From Macrosoma leucophasiata (lineage: Eukaryota; Arthropoda; Insecta; Lepidoptera; Hedylidae), in NCBI GenBank assembly GCA_036365455.1, contig JAWQUS010000020.1, positions 655,001 through 719,000 on the forward strand: 64,000 nucleotides of DNA, read 5' to 3'. The first letter of the stretch is position 1. Each line of letters starts with the position of its first letter. Shown in pieces: positions 19,731 to 30,341 of this stretch. The notes under the pieces are model-generated. The model ran no database searches and had not been told where the DNA came from. It worked only from the letters and a program-made list of their open reading frames with translations. Position numbers and translations under genes: made by a program.

Positions 19731-21008
19731 AGGTTGGGGAAAAAGTTTCTTCGCATTTTTTAAGATAATTCAAAACATTTTTTAATATAGTTTTTTTAAA
19801 TTTAACTAAAGTATGTATGTACCATTTTGTTCGACAACCTTTTGCCATCTTGTAGGTAGGGACATGATCTCATTGCTATAAACATTTTGGGACTTCTCAC
19901 CAAAATACCGCGAGAAGTGGATTTGGCAGTCCTCTCGTGATGTTAACTTAACATTGCATAAAGAATTCTGAAGAGACCGAAACAGGTGGAAATCTGAAGG
20001 TGCAGCAAGGTCAGGACTATACGGCGGATGCATTAACACCTCCCAGCCAAACTCTCTTAATTTTTGCTGAGTGGCTATCGATGTGTGAGGTCTAGCGTTA
20101 TCATGAAGAATCACCACACCCCTTCTGTTGATCAATTCCGGCCGCTTTCTCTCAACTTCTTGCTTTAATCTCATCAGTTGTTCGCAGTAGAGTTCAGAAT
20201 CGATAGTCCTGCCTGGTGGTAATAGCTCATAATGAATAATGCCCTTCCAATCCCACCACACACACAACATCACCTTATTGCGAGTAAACCCGGGTTTCGC
20301 CACAGTCTGTGAAGCCTGACCGGCCTTTGACCACGATCTTTTTCGCACGTTCTTGTCGTACGTGATCAACTTTTCATCACCAGTTATCAGCTTCTTCATA
20401 AATGATTCGGTTTCATTACGTCGTAATAAAGAATCACAACTGAGTACACGGTTCATTAGGTTTCTTTCAGTGAGCTCATGAGGTACCCAAATAGCGAGCT
20501 TTTTTTTGTACCCAGCTTTTTTCAAATGCGCCAAAACTGTTTTGTGATCAATTCTCAGTTTTTCACCTACGTCGTAACTACTGATATGTCGATCTTGCTC
20601 CACTTTTTCAAAAATGGCATCCATTTTATCCGTAATAGGGCGACCAGAGCGAGGTGCATCTTTGACATCAAAATTTCCGGATTGAAAACGCCTGAACCAA
20701 ATTTGTGCTACTCTCACAGACACTGCACTAGGTCCATAAACATTGCAAATTTTTTTCGCTGCTTGCGTTTTTACCTTTTTTGTAGTAAAATTTTAAAAAG
20801 TATCGAATTTCTTCATTAGATTCACTCATCTTGACAGTACGAAAAACAAATGAAAATCACACATTTGCCTAATTTGAATTTGGAATTATATTCTTTAAAA
20901 TTTTAACTTTCAATGATACCAAAACCAGCCAGATACAAATACTACAGCCAAAGAGATTTTATTACAAGTTCATACATACTATAATGCGAAAAGACTTTTT
21001 CCCCAACC
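19731..21008 (-). mobile_element. Mariner element (cecropia type), nearly full length
   Basis: Terminal inverted repeats AGGTTGGGGAAAAAGT (left) and its inverse ACTTTTTCCCCAACC (right), flanked by TA on both sides. Length 1.28 kb is normal for mariner. The transposase on the - strand is damaged (see 19806-20829). Confidence 0.88.
19806..20829 (-). pseudogene. Mariner transposase, frameshifted
   Basis: The initiator MSESNEEIRY is at 20829, but a small deletion near 20765 breaks the frame; the open part is 20723-19806, 305 residues starting within the helix-turn-helix region. WVPHELT is at 79-85. The catalytic triad is visible as D116 (TGDE), D208 (LHDNARPH) and D244 (PSDFHLF). The last motif reads YSPDLAAPSD instead of the usual YSPDLAPSD, giving 35 rather than 34 residues between the second and third Asp. 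Transposase cuts and pastes the element at TA sites. With the N-terminal frameshift and altered spacing this copy is probably inactive. A second mariner end is at 61861-62152. Confidence 0.88.
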
Positions 21009-21107
21009 TATTATATAATTCTTGAATATTACACTATTAATACTAATAACAATCACTAAAACTAATTTTTATACAATAATTATATACGAGCTACTCGGTG
21101 ACGAGCT

Positions 21108-21256
21108 ACTCTCTGTGATAGTTATTACGGGACCAAACATTACCATCTAACCGGAACACGATAGTACAGACACTACCATTTAGCTGCAGATAAATTAGGT
21201 AATGCGGTGGTGCCTACGCCCTCGAGCGCCTACACTGGAACCCTACCCTAAGTAAA
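21108..21256 (-). mobile_element. Family A fragment, second subfamily
   Basis: CTCTGTGATAGTTATTACGG through CTACCCTAAGTAAAA. Confidence 0.7.
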
Positions 21257-21660
21257 AAAATATTTGAAAAGATAATGGTCAATCAGACACCCGCAGGCTT
21301 TTATTTCAAAGTATTTATCAAATAACCACTTTAATCCCAAATAAGCTTTTATTTATAAAAGCCCCGTAACTGTTAGGCGTGCACCGTAAGACAATATCGC
21401 CGATTACCGGTGGGATTAAGATAAACCGGTGCCGTGTTTGCGGACAATGCAAATATATTCGAGAAGGATAACGGTCCAGTGTTTGTCTGTCGTGTTTGTT
21501 TTCTTTAAAACTCTGGAGTTCGTCCCAAACGCGAGCTTGACACTTTGCATGATTGTGTTTTGCAAAGTTATTCTAAGCCTCAAAGTTGTAAGTTTTATTC
21601 CTGTCATCATTGGCTGTATTCAGGAAAATTAAGATCTTACATCAATTTGGTCCGAAACAC
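21257..21660. other. No gene or repeat recognised
   Basis: Two overlapping short open frames on opposite strands show no known motif. Confidence 0.35.
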
Positions 21661-21663
21661 AAA

Positions 21664-21841
21664 TCCCTGCTAATATTATAAATGCGAAAGTAACTCTGTC
21701 TGTCTGTTACCTTTTCACGTCCAAACGACTGAACCGATTTTAATGAAATTTGGTACAGAGATAGAGTCGACTTTGAGAAAGAACATAGGCTATAATTTAT
21801 AAAACGACATCCACGCGGGCGAAGCCGCGGGCAACAGCTAG
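21664..21841 (+). mobile_element. Short non-autonomous Helitron
   Basis: A|TCCCTGCTAATATTATAAATG at the 5' end and GCGAAGCCGCGGGCAACAG CTAG|T at the 3' end, with a GC hairpin before CTAG. 178 bp. Classic lepidopteran Helitron termini. Confidence 0.8.
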
Positions 21842-21911
21842 TGAAGTCATAAAAGTGAGTAAGGAAAAGGTGTCATTTTGACAGAGAACTGTCACATAAT
21901 AATACAGTATC

Positions 21912-22153
21912 CAACAAAAAATATTGCACATCGACCTCAGGAAGGAGATTTCGGCCTATTTCGGGTCTGTAGAGCGTTATCTCTTTCGCACTTTATCTAT
22001 CTGACGTTTGTCGACCATTTTGATCAAGTTTTGACCAATAGCGGACTATCAGTGCCTACGTACCTATGCAGTGTGCAGCAGAGATAACGCTCTACGAGGT
22101 CGAAACTAGCCGATTGTCTCTTTCGTAGGCTCGATGTGCAATATTTATTGTTG
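21912..22153. mobile_element. MITE with long inverted ends
   Basis: CAACAAAAAATATTGCACAT at the left and the near-inverse ATGTGCAATATTTATTGTTG at the right; inside, AGAGCGTTATCTCT and its inverse AGAGATAACGCTCT. Flanks AGTATC and AGTACC may be a target duplication. No coding sequence. Confidence 0.65.
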
Positions 22154-22270
22154 AGTACCGTAGGTACTCAAAGTTGTTCGATGTATTTTATTATGCCAGT
22201 TAGTAGTAACAAGTACCTACTTACCAAAGTCTTCTGACCGAATTAATCCGTTTCTTCATTTATACTGACA

Positions 22271-22322
22271 CTAGCGGCCCGCCCGGGCTTCGCGCGGGTT
22301 TAATGTTACCTACATTACTAGT
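22271..22322 (-). mobile_element. Helitron 3' end fragment
   Basis: ACTAGCGGCCCGCCCGGGCTT is the inverse of a Helitron 3' terminus (GC hairpin, CTAG, host T). Confidence 0.45.
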
Positions 22323-22329
22323 ATCATAA

Positions 22330-22725
22330 TCCATATATATAAAAATCAATTGCTGTTCGTAAGTCTGTCATACAGGTACTCCTAGTGCAGATACCAGTCT
22401 CTCACACAGATACACCTACCCATGCTTGTAATACCTAGTTTAAGATCTGATTATGTATTTTACTGTGTGAGAGAGTAATTAATAAACGATTTTTTTATTA
22501 TTAGTCTCGCTAAAACTCGAGAACGGCTGGACCAATTTGGCTAATTTTGGTTTTGAATGATTTTTGGAAATCCAGGGAAGGTTTAAAAGGTGAGAAAATA
22601 TGAAGAAATTGTAGGGAAATAGTGAAAACCACAATTTTATTTTCCCATACAAATTGTCCGTATCTATCAAACCTTTAACACATTATTTCATTGGGAGGCA
22701 ATACGAAGTTTGCCGGGTCAGCTAG
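22330..22725 (+). mobile_element. Second Helitron-like family, with internal insertion
   Basis: Starts A|TCCATATATATAAAAATC and ends TTTGCCGGGTCAGCTAG|T, termini widespread in Lepidoptera. The recognisable line TTCGT..AGTCTCGCTAAAACTC is interrupted between about 22363 and 22500 by roughly 140 bp of unrelated sequence. Confidence 0.6.
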
Positions 22726-22920
22726 TACAATATAGTATATAAAATATCTTAAAGTACTCCTGAATAGTGTAGCTTTGTGATTGTGAAAGAATTTTCATGA
22801 TCCGTTCAGTATTTCCAAAGATTAGCCTCTACAAGCAAACAAAGTTACCAACTTTACCTCTTTATAATATTAGGTAATTGTTTTTATATTATTTCGCAAT
22901 AACACATGCTTGTGAAATAT

Positions 22921-23154
22921 ATTTTATTTTAAAGAAAAATGGAAAGAGAAATTTGACTTCAGGCGAGACTCGAACTTGCGGCCTACTGGGAATCTAGTCC
23001 AGCCGCTCTTCCAATTGACTTCAAGACTTCAGTAGACTTCAGAGGACTTCAGTAGCTCAATTGGAAGAGCGGCTGGACTAGATTCCCAGTAGGCCGCAAG
23101 TTCGAGTCTCGCCTGAAGTCAAATTTTTCTTTCCATTTTTCTTTAAAATAAAAT
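22921..23154. repeat. Near-perfect palindrome of two tRNA-like units, element G copy 2
   Basis: Arms 22921-23018 and 23057-23154 are 98 bp with one mismatch, joined by a 38-base spacer that repeats GACTTCAG. Each arm contains a tRNA-like unit: a 7-bp acceptor ACTTCAG/CTGAAGT, a D arm with A box TAGCTCAATTGG (the D arm is completed in the right arm and spacer), and a T arm with the TTCGAGT loop. Outside each unit is a CAAATTTTTCTTTCC stretch. Both arms share a private C-to-T change compared with other copies (AACTTGCGG rather than AACTCGCGG). Confidence 0.93.
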
Positions 23155-23159
23155 AATAT

Positions 23160-24040
23160 TAGGTAGTAGGTATAGATGATTACAGAGTTTTGTTAATTCG
23201 TAATATTATTTTGGTGATTGCATCCGGAAGGCAGTTGCAATTAAAATTAACAATAATTTAGTATCGTTGAGAGCAGGTATACCTAATAAAAAATGTGCCC
23301 ATGGAATACTTACCTAATAGAGATTGATCAATCAATGGCGTGGTCCCTTATTGACAGGTGATTAATGATGCACTTGCCACACACCGTTGACGAAATATTT
23401 TGTGACTATTATAGTAGCTTACAGGAAGAAGACTATGGACATCTATAGAAATTTAAATTGTGTAATAATAAAGTTGAAGAATTTACTTTCTGTTGGACGC
23501 TAGCGACGGGAAGTGACGACCCCACTGCACACTAGTGGAAAAAAAATTCCACTGGAACTCTACGATACGGACGGCGCATCTGTATACCTATAGTGATTCC
23601 TACATTAAACCTACCAAAACTATTCAAATCGTCGAATTAGTGTTAACGAAATTTTAAAGGCTACATTTAGATGCCATCCTATTTACCGTCCATTATCAAT
23701 TTTAATCCCGGTACAGACACGTGCCGCGTACCTGCGCAAGCGCATACATACATTCTGCACTCCAAATTCACCCTTAATCTCCACAGATAGACCAAAGGCA
23801 CACATTGTATCCCCGTTTTATCCCTTGCGTAGTTACAGTTATAAGAACGCCCGTATTTCTTTGTTTTTAAGCTGTGCACAGATTATGCAGTTTTATGACG
23901 GCATCTAATCCGATTTTAGAGTAGCATTTTATAGGTGGCGGTAGAGTTCTATATTATTAGGCACTGACTTAACGTACTGGTTAAGGATTTGCAAATTTTC
24001 CACTAATTTTTATTTTTATGATTTTCTGACTTTGGGGCAT
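23160..24040. other. No gene or repeat recognised
   Basis: AT-rich; a 66-codon - strand open frame near 23.7-23.9 kb has no known motif. Confidence 0.35.
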
Positions 24041-24048
24041 TTTTTTAT

Positions 24049-24333
24049 GTATTTGGAAGTGGAAAACAAGCATGCAGTTCACATTAATGTTAAGTGATGA
24101 TTGCAGCCTATAGACACCCACACAAAGACCAAGGTCAAAATACGGATGCGTTACCACTCCTGAGGCCTAAAATGTTATGTCTCTGTGCCGGAAATTACAG
24201 GGCCGTACATTACCACTTGACCGGAACACGAAAGTGCTGAACACAACCATTTAGCGGCAAGTAGGTAGGTATATTAGGTAATGCGGTGGTGCGTACGCCC
24301 GCGAGCTCCGTCACTGGAGCTCTACCACCAGTA
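24049..24333 (-). mobile_element. Family A copy, near full length
   Basis: From ATGTATTTGGAAGTGG to CTCTACCACCAGTA, main subfamily. Confidence 0.85.
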
Positions 24334-24480
24334 AGCATTGGGTTAGACTAAACTTTTTTTTAAGTTAAGTGTCTATTATTTATTGCTTACATTGATGGCA
24401 ATCAGTTCTAGAGTACTGTAAAAAAATTGGAAACACGAGTAGGTTAGTAGATACTATTATGAAATTAGAGACTAGACTAT

Positions 24481-24545
24481 TTGCATTTTTACACGTACAC
24501 GTAGAGTTATACTTAATAACTCTACGTGTACGTGTAAAAATGCAA
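24481..24545. repeat. Perfect 30-bp snap-back hairpin
   Basis: Arms 24481-24510 and 24516-24545 are exactly complementary around the loop ACTTA. Arm begins TTGCATTTTTACACGTACAC. Confidence 0.95.
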
Positions 24546-25250
24546 GCAATTAAATTCTACGTGTGTATGACCTCACCTGAAAACATAAAAAAACTGTGAC
24601 GTCTTGGATAAAACATAAAAATACTTACGTTCATTTAGGAACATTACTACATACAGTTGTGTACCTACAGTTTTTATAAAAAATCTGCAAAAGTTGGAAA
24701 CTGTGGCGCAGATAGGTACCATCGCCTGTACCTACAGCTTCTAGATTTCTGATCTCGTCGACTACCTATCCTATTGTGAGTAGATACCCACATGATATGT
24801 AAACACAAAACTTAAAATAAAAACGAAAATAAAATATCTCGTAAGTAGGTAGTCATTATTGTAAATTGCAGAACGCCCGTTTATAACTTTAAAAACATAT
24901 TAAACGTAACTACTTTATACATAAGTATTATAGGTAATTCTATAAATAACCAGATCTTTTGAACAAAAAAGTAAACAAATTAAGTAATGCATTAGGTAAG
25001 CATGTGACTTGAAAAATATGACAAACACAATCATTACACGCTGGCATGAATTTTCATTCATTCATATTGAAATTTTAATCCCCCAACAGTCATTACCAAC
25101 ATACCTATATTTGCGTAAACAAATCAATTAGGTACTACAAGAAAGTAAATAACATATTTTGTGTAAGCATTAGGTACTTATCTCTATTTTAAGTAGGTAT
25201 CTAATAGCCTACTAAAATATCTAATCAATGACCAAGTAGGTAAACAAAAT
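24546..25250. other. AT-rich sequence, TAGGTA-rich, nothing recognised
   Basis: No repeat family or gene seen. Confidence 0.35.
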
Positions 25251-25251
25251 G

Positions 25252-25820
25252 TCTTTGCCTTTGGCGGCGTCGTGTGGCGGGTTGCTCACTTCCCTCTAAA
25301 ATGTTCGAGGAGGGCAATGGCTGTCACATGCGTCATACTCGTGAACGGGTGCTGTTGGTGGGGACTGGTCTGTTCTGGTTTGCAGGAGCTACATCACATT
25401 TAGTAGATAGCAGTTTATTTGCATCTATTCTATGGACGTTCACATTAATTGATTTTTCACGATAATCTGTACTAGATTTAAGCTCTCATTTAAAAGAGCT
25501 CTTACTGAGTTTGTTGGGTAGCGGAGTTCTTCTCAGTAGTGACTGCACTTGGAACTCTGCTAAGTGAATAACTTTGATCTTGACAAATAAGTTTTTCTTT
25601 TTCTTCATTTATCATCATTGAAGGAATTGAAAAAAATTGTGATTATTATGTTTTAACTAAGTAGTTTAAATTCTATTTTTTAATTTACTATTGATATATG
25701 ATTATGCTTTACTTTATGTAATGGTTATTCACTCTAGGTATTTTATATATTTCTTGACGTTTTGAAAGTACATATCTGTAAAGATCTATTCGAAATAAAA
25801 ATATTTTCTATTTCTAATAC
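25252..25820 (+). mobile_element. Repeat family H, copy 1 (LINE-like 3' end)
   Basis: About 570 bp from TTTGCCTTTGGCGGCGTCG, through GTTGGGTAGCGGAGTTCTTC, to CGAAATAAAAATATTTTCTA. Copy 2 (36812-37445) is the reverse and ends in (TATTC)n. An AATAAA near the end and the short tail suggest a LINE 3' region. No domain in its open frames. Confidence 0.7.
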
Positions 25821-26690
25821 GTACGTGTGTACCTACCTACTTATGCATGAATTGGTTTAGGTTAAAAGTTCAATTATTGGACAGTAGGTATCTTTACATT
25901 CTTACCTACATAAATTTCTTTTTGGTAACATGCTTTGGTTATATCTCTTCATTCCATAATAGTAGGTATCTAGTACATACCTAATTAACTAGATAGATAC
26001 CTACCTATATTAAATTATTTGATTGAGGTTAGTTACCGTATGATAAACTATAAGTATGTACCTCGGTATTTTAGGTATAAGTAGGATATAGTTAGTTTAG
26101 TTTAGGAGTTATACACCAACTTTAAAATGTTAGTTAAAATTTCTTCAAAGAGTACCTGTTGGTAGTACCAATGTGAAACAGACTCCTAGATAGATACCTA
26201 CGTGTAGCTAGCTAGTCAATCATATTCCTTAAACGACATCGTGTTTGTGACTGTTATCCTAATTTTAAGTAAAAAGTAAACACCTAGGTTCCTACTATAA
26301 AACCAGTCGATATCAGAATCAAAAAAATAAAACTAATTAACCTGTTAGTACTTACTTAGGCAATTGAAAGTCGTTGAATCAAGATAGGACAATAAGTAGA
26401 CAAATGAAATATTAGGTACGTAGTCATGTAACTCACAAAAGCCTATGAACATAATAATTAAGAACTTAATTACCTCTTTTTAAAATTATTTTTACCACAA
26501 CACACAATACCTAATCCCCCAACCTTGAAAATAAACTTAATTTTATTTATCAATCTAAACAGATTAAAACATCTTACACCTCCCATTGTCAATGACATGT
26601 CATAACAGAGCGATAAAAAACTAAACCACAATACGCAACAAATTGCACTCGATCCATTGTTCCACCCCAGGTAAACCATCCCCGGAGCCC
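25821..26690. other. TACCTA-rich sequence upstream of giant-like gene 2
   Basis: Dense TACCTA/TAGGTA words between 25.8 and 26.2 kb. No gene or repeat family recognised; an obvious place for enhancers but none can be named. Confidence 0.4.
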
Positions 26691-26709
26691 CACTACATAG
26701 GGTGATTAA

Positions 26710-26781
26710 GCTCCGCCCCCTTTAGTACAAAAGACGCGGGAGCAACCCCTTGCCCATCATTTGTAAACAACCGCTCAATCA
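26710..26781 (+). promoter_or_regulatory. Proximal promoter of giant-like gene 2 (GCTCCGCCC box)
   Basis: GCTCCGCCC at 26710-26718 and AGACGC at 26732-26737, spaced as in giant-like gene 1 (22 versus 21 bases apart; 83 versus 82 bases from box to ATG). CTCAATCA at 26774. Confidence 0.5.
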
Positions 26782-26792
26782 ACACATCAAAA

Positions 26793-27356
26793 ATGGCTCT
26801 GTGGACCCCTTACGCAGAAGACTCTGCCTTGGATTTATCAGTGAAGTGTAAAGACGGAGGACTGTCTCCGTACGAGGATTACCCGATGACGGTGCCGACG
26901 TACGCGCCGTGGCATTACGTACCGGTGCCTCAAACTTCACCAGTCTCAAGCAACAGTTCCTTCCACCCAGTCAGTCCCGGCAGGGGTCTCATATCTCCAC
27001 CACAGTCCCCCATATCCGAGGACCGGAGACTGGAAGACACGTTATCAGACGACCCGGACTTCCAAGCTTTCGAACGAGACGCGTTAAGAGCTATGGCGGA
27101 GAAGAACGGCGGCACTCTGTTGGGCAACAACCCGAGAATGCGTCGTGTAGTCCAAACTAACCAAACCGCCGACGATTCTTATAGAAAACAACGCGAAAGG
27201 AACAATTTTGCTGCGAAACAGAGCAGGGATCGGAGGAAGTTGAGGGAGATCCACCTGGCACTCAAAGTTACATACTTGAAGGGAGAATTGGCGAAACTGA
27301 AGAGTCAGTTGGCCACGAGAGCTTGCGCTCGCTGTAGACAACCATGTTTCTGCTGA
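26793..27356 (+). CDS. Giant-like bZIP transcription factor 2
   Basis: Intronless, 187 residues, start MALWTPYAED. ALDLSVK (12-18) is a CtBP-type corepressor motif. Residues 30-75 are rich in Pro, Ser and Tyr. An acidic LSDD leads into QAFERDAL (91-98), NGG, NPRMRR (113-118) and the basic region NNFAAKQSRDRR (137-148). Leucines at 155, 162 and 169 form a three-heptad zipper, followed by CX2CX3CXC (178, 181, 185, 187). About 70 residues ending in the basic region are almost the same as in gene 1. Drosophila Giant shares the DLS motif, the AFxRD, NGG and NPxMRR words and SRDRR basic region, but is far longer and lacks the Cys tail. AATAAA at 27656. The mRpS12 gene lies 3.2 kb downstream in convergent orientation, matching the giant-tko neighbourhood of flies. 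Confidence 0.87.
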   Translation: MALWTPYAEDSALDLSVKCKDGGLSPYEDYPMTVPTYAPWHYVPVPQTSPVSSNSSFHPVSPGRGLISPPQSPISEDRRLEDTLSDDPDFQAFERDALRAMAEKNGGTLLGNNPRMRRVVQTNQTADDSYRKQRERNNFAAKQSRDRRKLREIHLALKVTYLKGELAKLKSQLATRACARCRQPCFC

Positions 27357-27869
27357 AATTAGATGCGCATCGATTCAGAGAAACTCAGGCGGTCTAACTT
27401 TACTGTGTTAAAATCAGTTTAGACTAAGTATTTATTTTAGTATTGATAAGGAAGTGCAATGTATGTTCTATGTAATAGGCGGTTAATTTATGCTGTAAAT
27501 AATTTAATTTCTAAGTAAATATGAATATTGAAACTATTTTTGTGTTGTATTTATACCAAGTAACTTCCATTTAATTTTAGAAAGTAAAAAGGTACCGACT
27601 AGCATTAACACATATTATTATACCTACCTATATTTTGTTTGAAAATAATATATTAAATAAATAGAACATTGGACAGGTAGTACACTCATAGTCTTCAAAG
27701 AGAAGTACTTAATGCAAAACTTTTTTAATAAATAGCCTAACATTTAAAACTCGCACAGGAATGAAAAAACATACAAAATCTACGATACACCTATGAATTA
27801 TTACAATCAACTTTTTAACAACAAAAAATATTGTAACTACTTACATAACACACATAATAGGAATTCATA
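27357..27869. other. 3' UTR and spacer after giant-like gene 2
   Basis: Candidate poly(A) signal at 27656-27661. Nothing else recognised. Confidence 0.5.
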
Positions 27870-27960
27870 TAATGTGACGTGTCGGGTGGCGGGCGGGACT
27901 TGCGCAAACGCATGTGTTCGCCGACCAATCACAAGAGACTTGCATGTTTAACGATAAAAA
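27870..27960 (+). promoter_or_regulatory. GC-rich promoter-like patch with bZIP dyad and CCAAT
   Basis: GACGTGTCGGGTGGCGGGCG, then TTGCGCAAACGCA (27900-27912, the same 13-mer as at 6267), then ACCAATCAC and CGATAAAAAGG. The GC content contrasts with the surrounding AT-rich sequence. No ORF beyond 17 codons follows. Function inferred. Confidence 0.35.
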
Positions 27961-27969
27961 GGTTCTTCT

Positions 27970-28490
27970 CTTTAACTTAGATACTGACAATGGCAGCGAT
28001 TCTTTTATTTAAGATTATTGTTTATAAAAAAGTGATGTATTAAGAATAATTAATTTAAAATATTGTATTAACCGACACTGTTAAGGTTGGTAGAAATAAA
28101 TTCCTTATTTTGTATTGTTGTAGTAAGAAAAGCACTCGTTTTAGAAATTGTGTAAATATAGAAAGTCCAAGTAGAAATATAGAAAGTGTAAAAATATAGA
28201 AAGATTGAGTTCTAAATAATACCTATCTGTCATAACTTAGGTGAAGATATTTTTAGAGCTTCCTTGGGACAATATCGGTACTTACCTATGTAAATAGCCG
28301 TAGAGGTCTATAAAAGAGTCATAATAAAGAGATTTTAATCCTCAGAGGATTAAAATTTCGGGTCTTTTATGATAGATAAATATTTCTGCAGTGTTCCTAA
28401 TTCTTTTGATAGGACAATCAGTTTTTGCCTGTAACTTTAATTCAGTATAATTACCTACCTACTTACTGTTTAGGGATTAGGGAGCAACAT
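27970..28490. other. No gene or repeat family recognised
   Basis: Contains the small palindrome at 28332-28356 and a short tandem TATAGAAAG-like run near 28155-28205. Confidence 0.35.
28332..28356. repeat. Perfect palindrome, 12-bp arms
   Basis: ATTTTAATCCTC, one base, GAGGATTAAAAT. Confidence 0.88.
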
Positions 28491-28491
28491 T

Positions 28492-29001
28492 TTTTTTTAT
28501 GTAATGGAAGTAGTTGACGAGCATGCTGTTCACATTGATGTTAAGTGATGACTGCAGCCTATAGACACTTACACAAAGACCAAGGTCAAAATGCAGATGC
28601 CTTACCACTCCTGAGGCCTAAGTTGTTATGCCTCTGTGCCGGAAATTACAGGCCCGTATCACCACCTAGTCCACGTTAGACTGGAATCCCCAAGGAAAGC
28701 GCAAGCGTGGCCGTCCCAAACAGACCTGGCGGAGGTCTATCATCACAGAGGCGGGGAACATAGGAAGGACCTGGAGTGAAATGAAGCGCGAAGCTCAAGA
28801 CCGACAGGGATGGCGACGCACTGTGGACGCCCTCTGCCCCAGCTAGGGGACATAGGACCTTAAGTCAAAGTAAGTCACATTACCACCTGACCGGAACACG
28901 ATAGTGCTGAACACTACCATTAAGCGGAAAGTATATTAGGTAATGCGGTGGTAGTGGGTGGCCTACGCTGGCGAGCTGTCACTGGAGCTCTACCACCAGT
29001 A
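28492..29001 (-). mobile_element. Family A copy split by a LINE fragment
   Basis: Left part 28492-28667 and right part 28880-29001 together make one family A element. CACCACCT/TTACCACCT at both junctions looks like a target-site duplication. Confidence 0.75.
28668..28879 (+). pseudogene. LINE RT C-terminal fragment nested in family A
   Basis: The + frame reads RLEWNPQGKRKRGRPKQTWR, then NIGRTWSEMKREAQDRQGWR and VDALCPS, a standard LINE C-terminus, followed by a TAAGTCAAAGTAAGT tail. Confidence 0.75.
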
Positions 29002-29186
29002 AAAATAAATGAAGAACAAAATCTAGGGAAGAAACTGTGCATTTGCAAATTTTAATAACAATAGCGATTAGGGATATTTACGGATATAACATTTCGGATC
29101 TTAATATGCTACGGATATACGAATAATGTTATACCGGTAACGGCTATAAAATGATTTCGGATTATCTGTTAGTGTCGGATAGTTTC

Positions 29187-29361
29187 ACTGGTGGAAGAGT
29201 TCCATGGTAGTGTTCAGCACTATCGTGTTGCGTTTAGATGGTAATTACGAGGTCATACCTACCCCGTAATAACTATCACAGAGACATTACAAGTAAGGTC
29301 TCAGGGGTGGCAGTGCCTACGCCCATGAGCTCTAACACTGAAACTCTACCCCCAGTAAAAA
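29187..29361. mobile_element. Mosaic family A remnant (+ then - orientation)
   Basis: 29187-29306 reads as the + strand element (ACTGGTGGAAGAGTTCC...CAGAGACATTAC); 29307-29361 reads as the inverse 5' end (GCCTACGCCC...CTACCCCCAGTA). Two pieces in inverted order. Confidence 0.6.
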
Positions 29362-29690
29362 GAACAAGCAATATAAACCTAGGGTGAATAATTCTAAGTT
29401 CCTCGCTGATTGCATATTTGATTAACTTTGCCCCTACCCTTTGATGTATGTACCCTTGCGGAGAGAAAATGGGGTGGATAGAAAGGATGCCAGTGTATTT
29501 AAAGGTACCTATTTACTAAAGACCAAGCCACGGGCAATATTTTCAGATTAAATCAATAATTTATACCGCTAACTTTGTTACTTCGAGTGTTGGAGCTCTA
29601 GACCATACGAGTATGTAGATAAGTACTACCGCATGACTTGACGCTGATCCAGTAATTGTGGCAGAGGCAAAAGAGCTAACGCCTCATAAG
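29362..29690. other. No gene or repeat recognised
   Basis: Unassigned sequence between two family A remnants. Confidence 0.35.
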
Positions 29691-29691
29691 T

Positions 29692-29874
29692 TTACGGCCC
29701 TGTAATTTCCGGCACAGAGGCATAAGACCTTAGGCCTCAGGAGTGGTAACGCATCTGCATTTTGACCTTGGTCTTTGTGTGAGTGTCAATAGGCTGCAGT
29801 CATCACTTAACATCAATGTGAACTGCATGCTTGTTTACCACTTCCATTACATAAAAAAACAAAAAAAAAAAAGT
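29692..29874 (+). mobile_element. Family A copy, 3' half
   Basis: TACGGCCCTGTAATTTCCGG to TTACATAAAAAAACAAAAAAAA. Confidence 0.8.
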
Positions 29875-29933
29875 AGCGAAGTATCTTCTTGCTGATAAAT
29901 AAAAAATCATCATCTTTCCAGCCAAAAGACGTC

Positions 29934-30135
29934 CTCATCTCTGGTTCTATTTTCCACTTTCTGGAAGTTTCCCAGTGCCTCGAAGTTTCGTAATGTGCCC
30001 GGAGATGTCAACAGGCCACCTATTACATGGGCCAAAATGTAACCGGTGGATCGTGGGTGTTTGCATGTATGCTTACATGCATGCATTTACCGCTGTCTAC
30101 CTCTTCGGGGATTACAGGCGGGATTTCGTAATTTT
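29934..30135 (+). mobile_element. SINE family D, body (5' truncated)
   Basis: CTCTGGTTCTATTTTCCACTT through GCCCGGAGATGTCAACAGG to CTTCGGGGATTACAGGCG; no tRNA head. Confidence 0.7.
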
Positions 30136-30178
30136 AATTTAATTAACCTAATTATCACTGTCGCCCTAATAGAAGTAG

Positions 30179-30341
30179 GTAACACACGTCCGGATTTGGT
30201 ACGGAGCGGACAGCGGATTCTGTACGCTCCGAACCAAATCTGGCGCTGTGTAGAGGAGTCCGGCGGACATAATTATTATGAATCAAGTCTGATGCGGTCC
30301 GCTCGCACGGATTTGGTCGGCCGAATCCGATCGTGTGTTTC
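30179..30341. mobile_element. GC-rich MITE with inverted ends
   Basis: Starts AACACACGTCCGGATTTGG and ends with the near-inverse CCGAATCCGATCGTGTGTT. About 163 bp, much richer in GC than its surroundings. No coding sequence. Confidence 0.55.

Noticed and set aside
20478..20819. 113-codon + open frame opposite the mariner
   Set aside because: Shadow of the transposase coding strand; it reads through the element's 5' region with no independent motif.
25274..25465. Open frame of 63 codons in repeat H (also 37195-37419)
   Set aside because: It recurs because the repeat recurs; no domain, and the element looks like a LINE 3' region.
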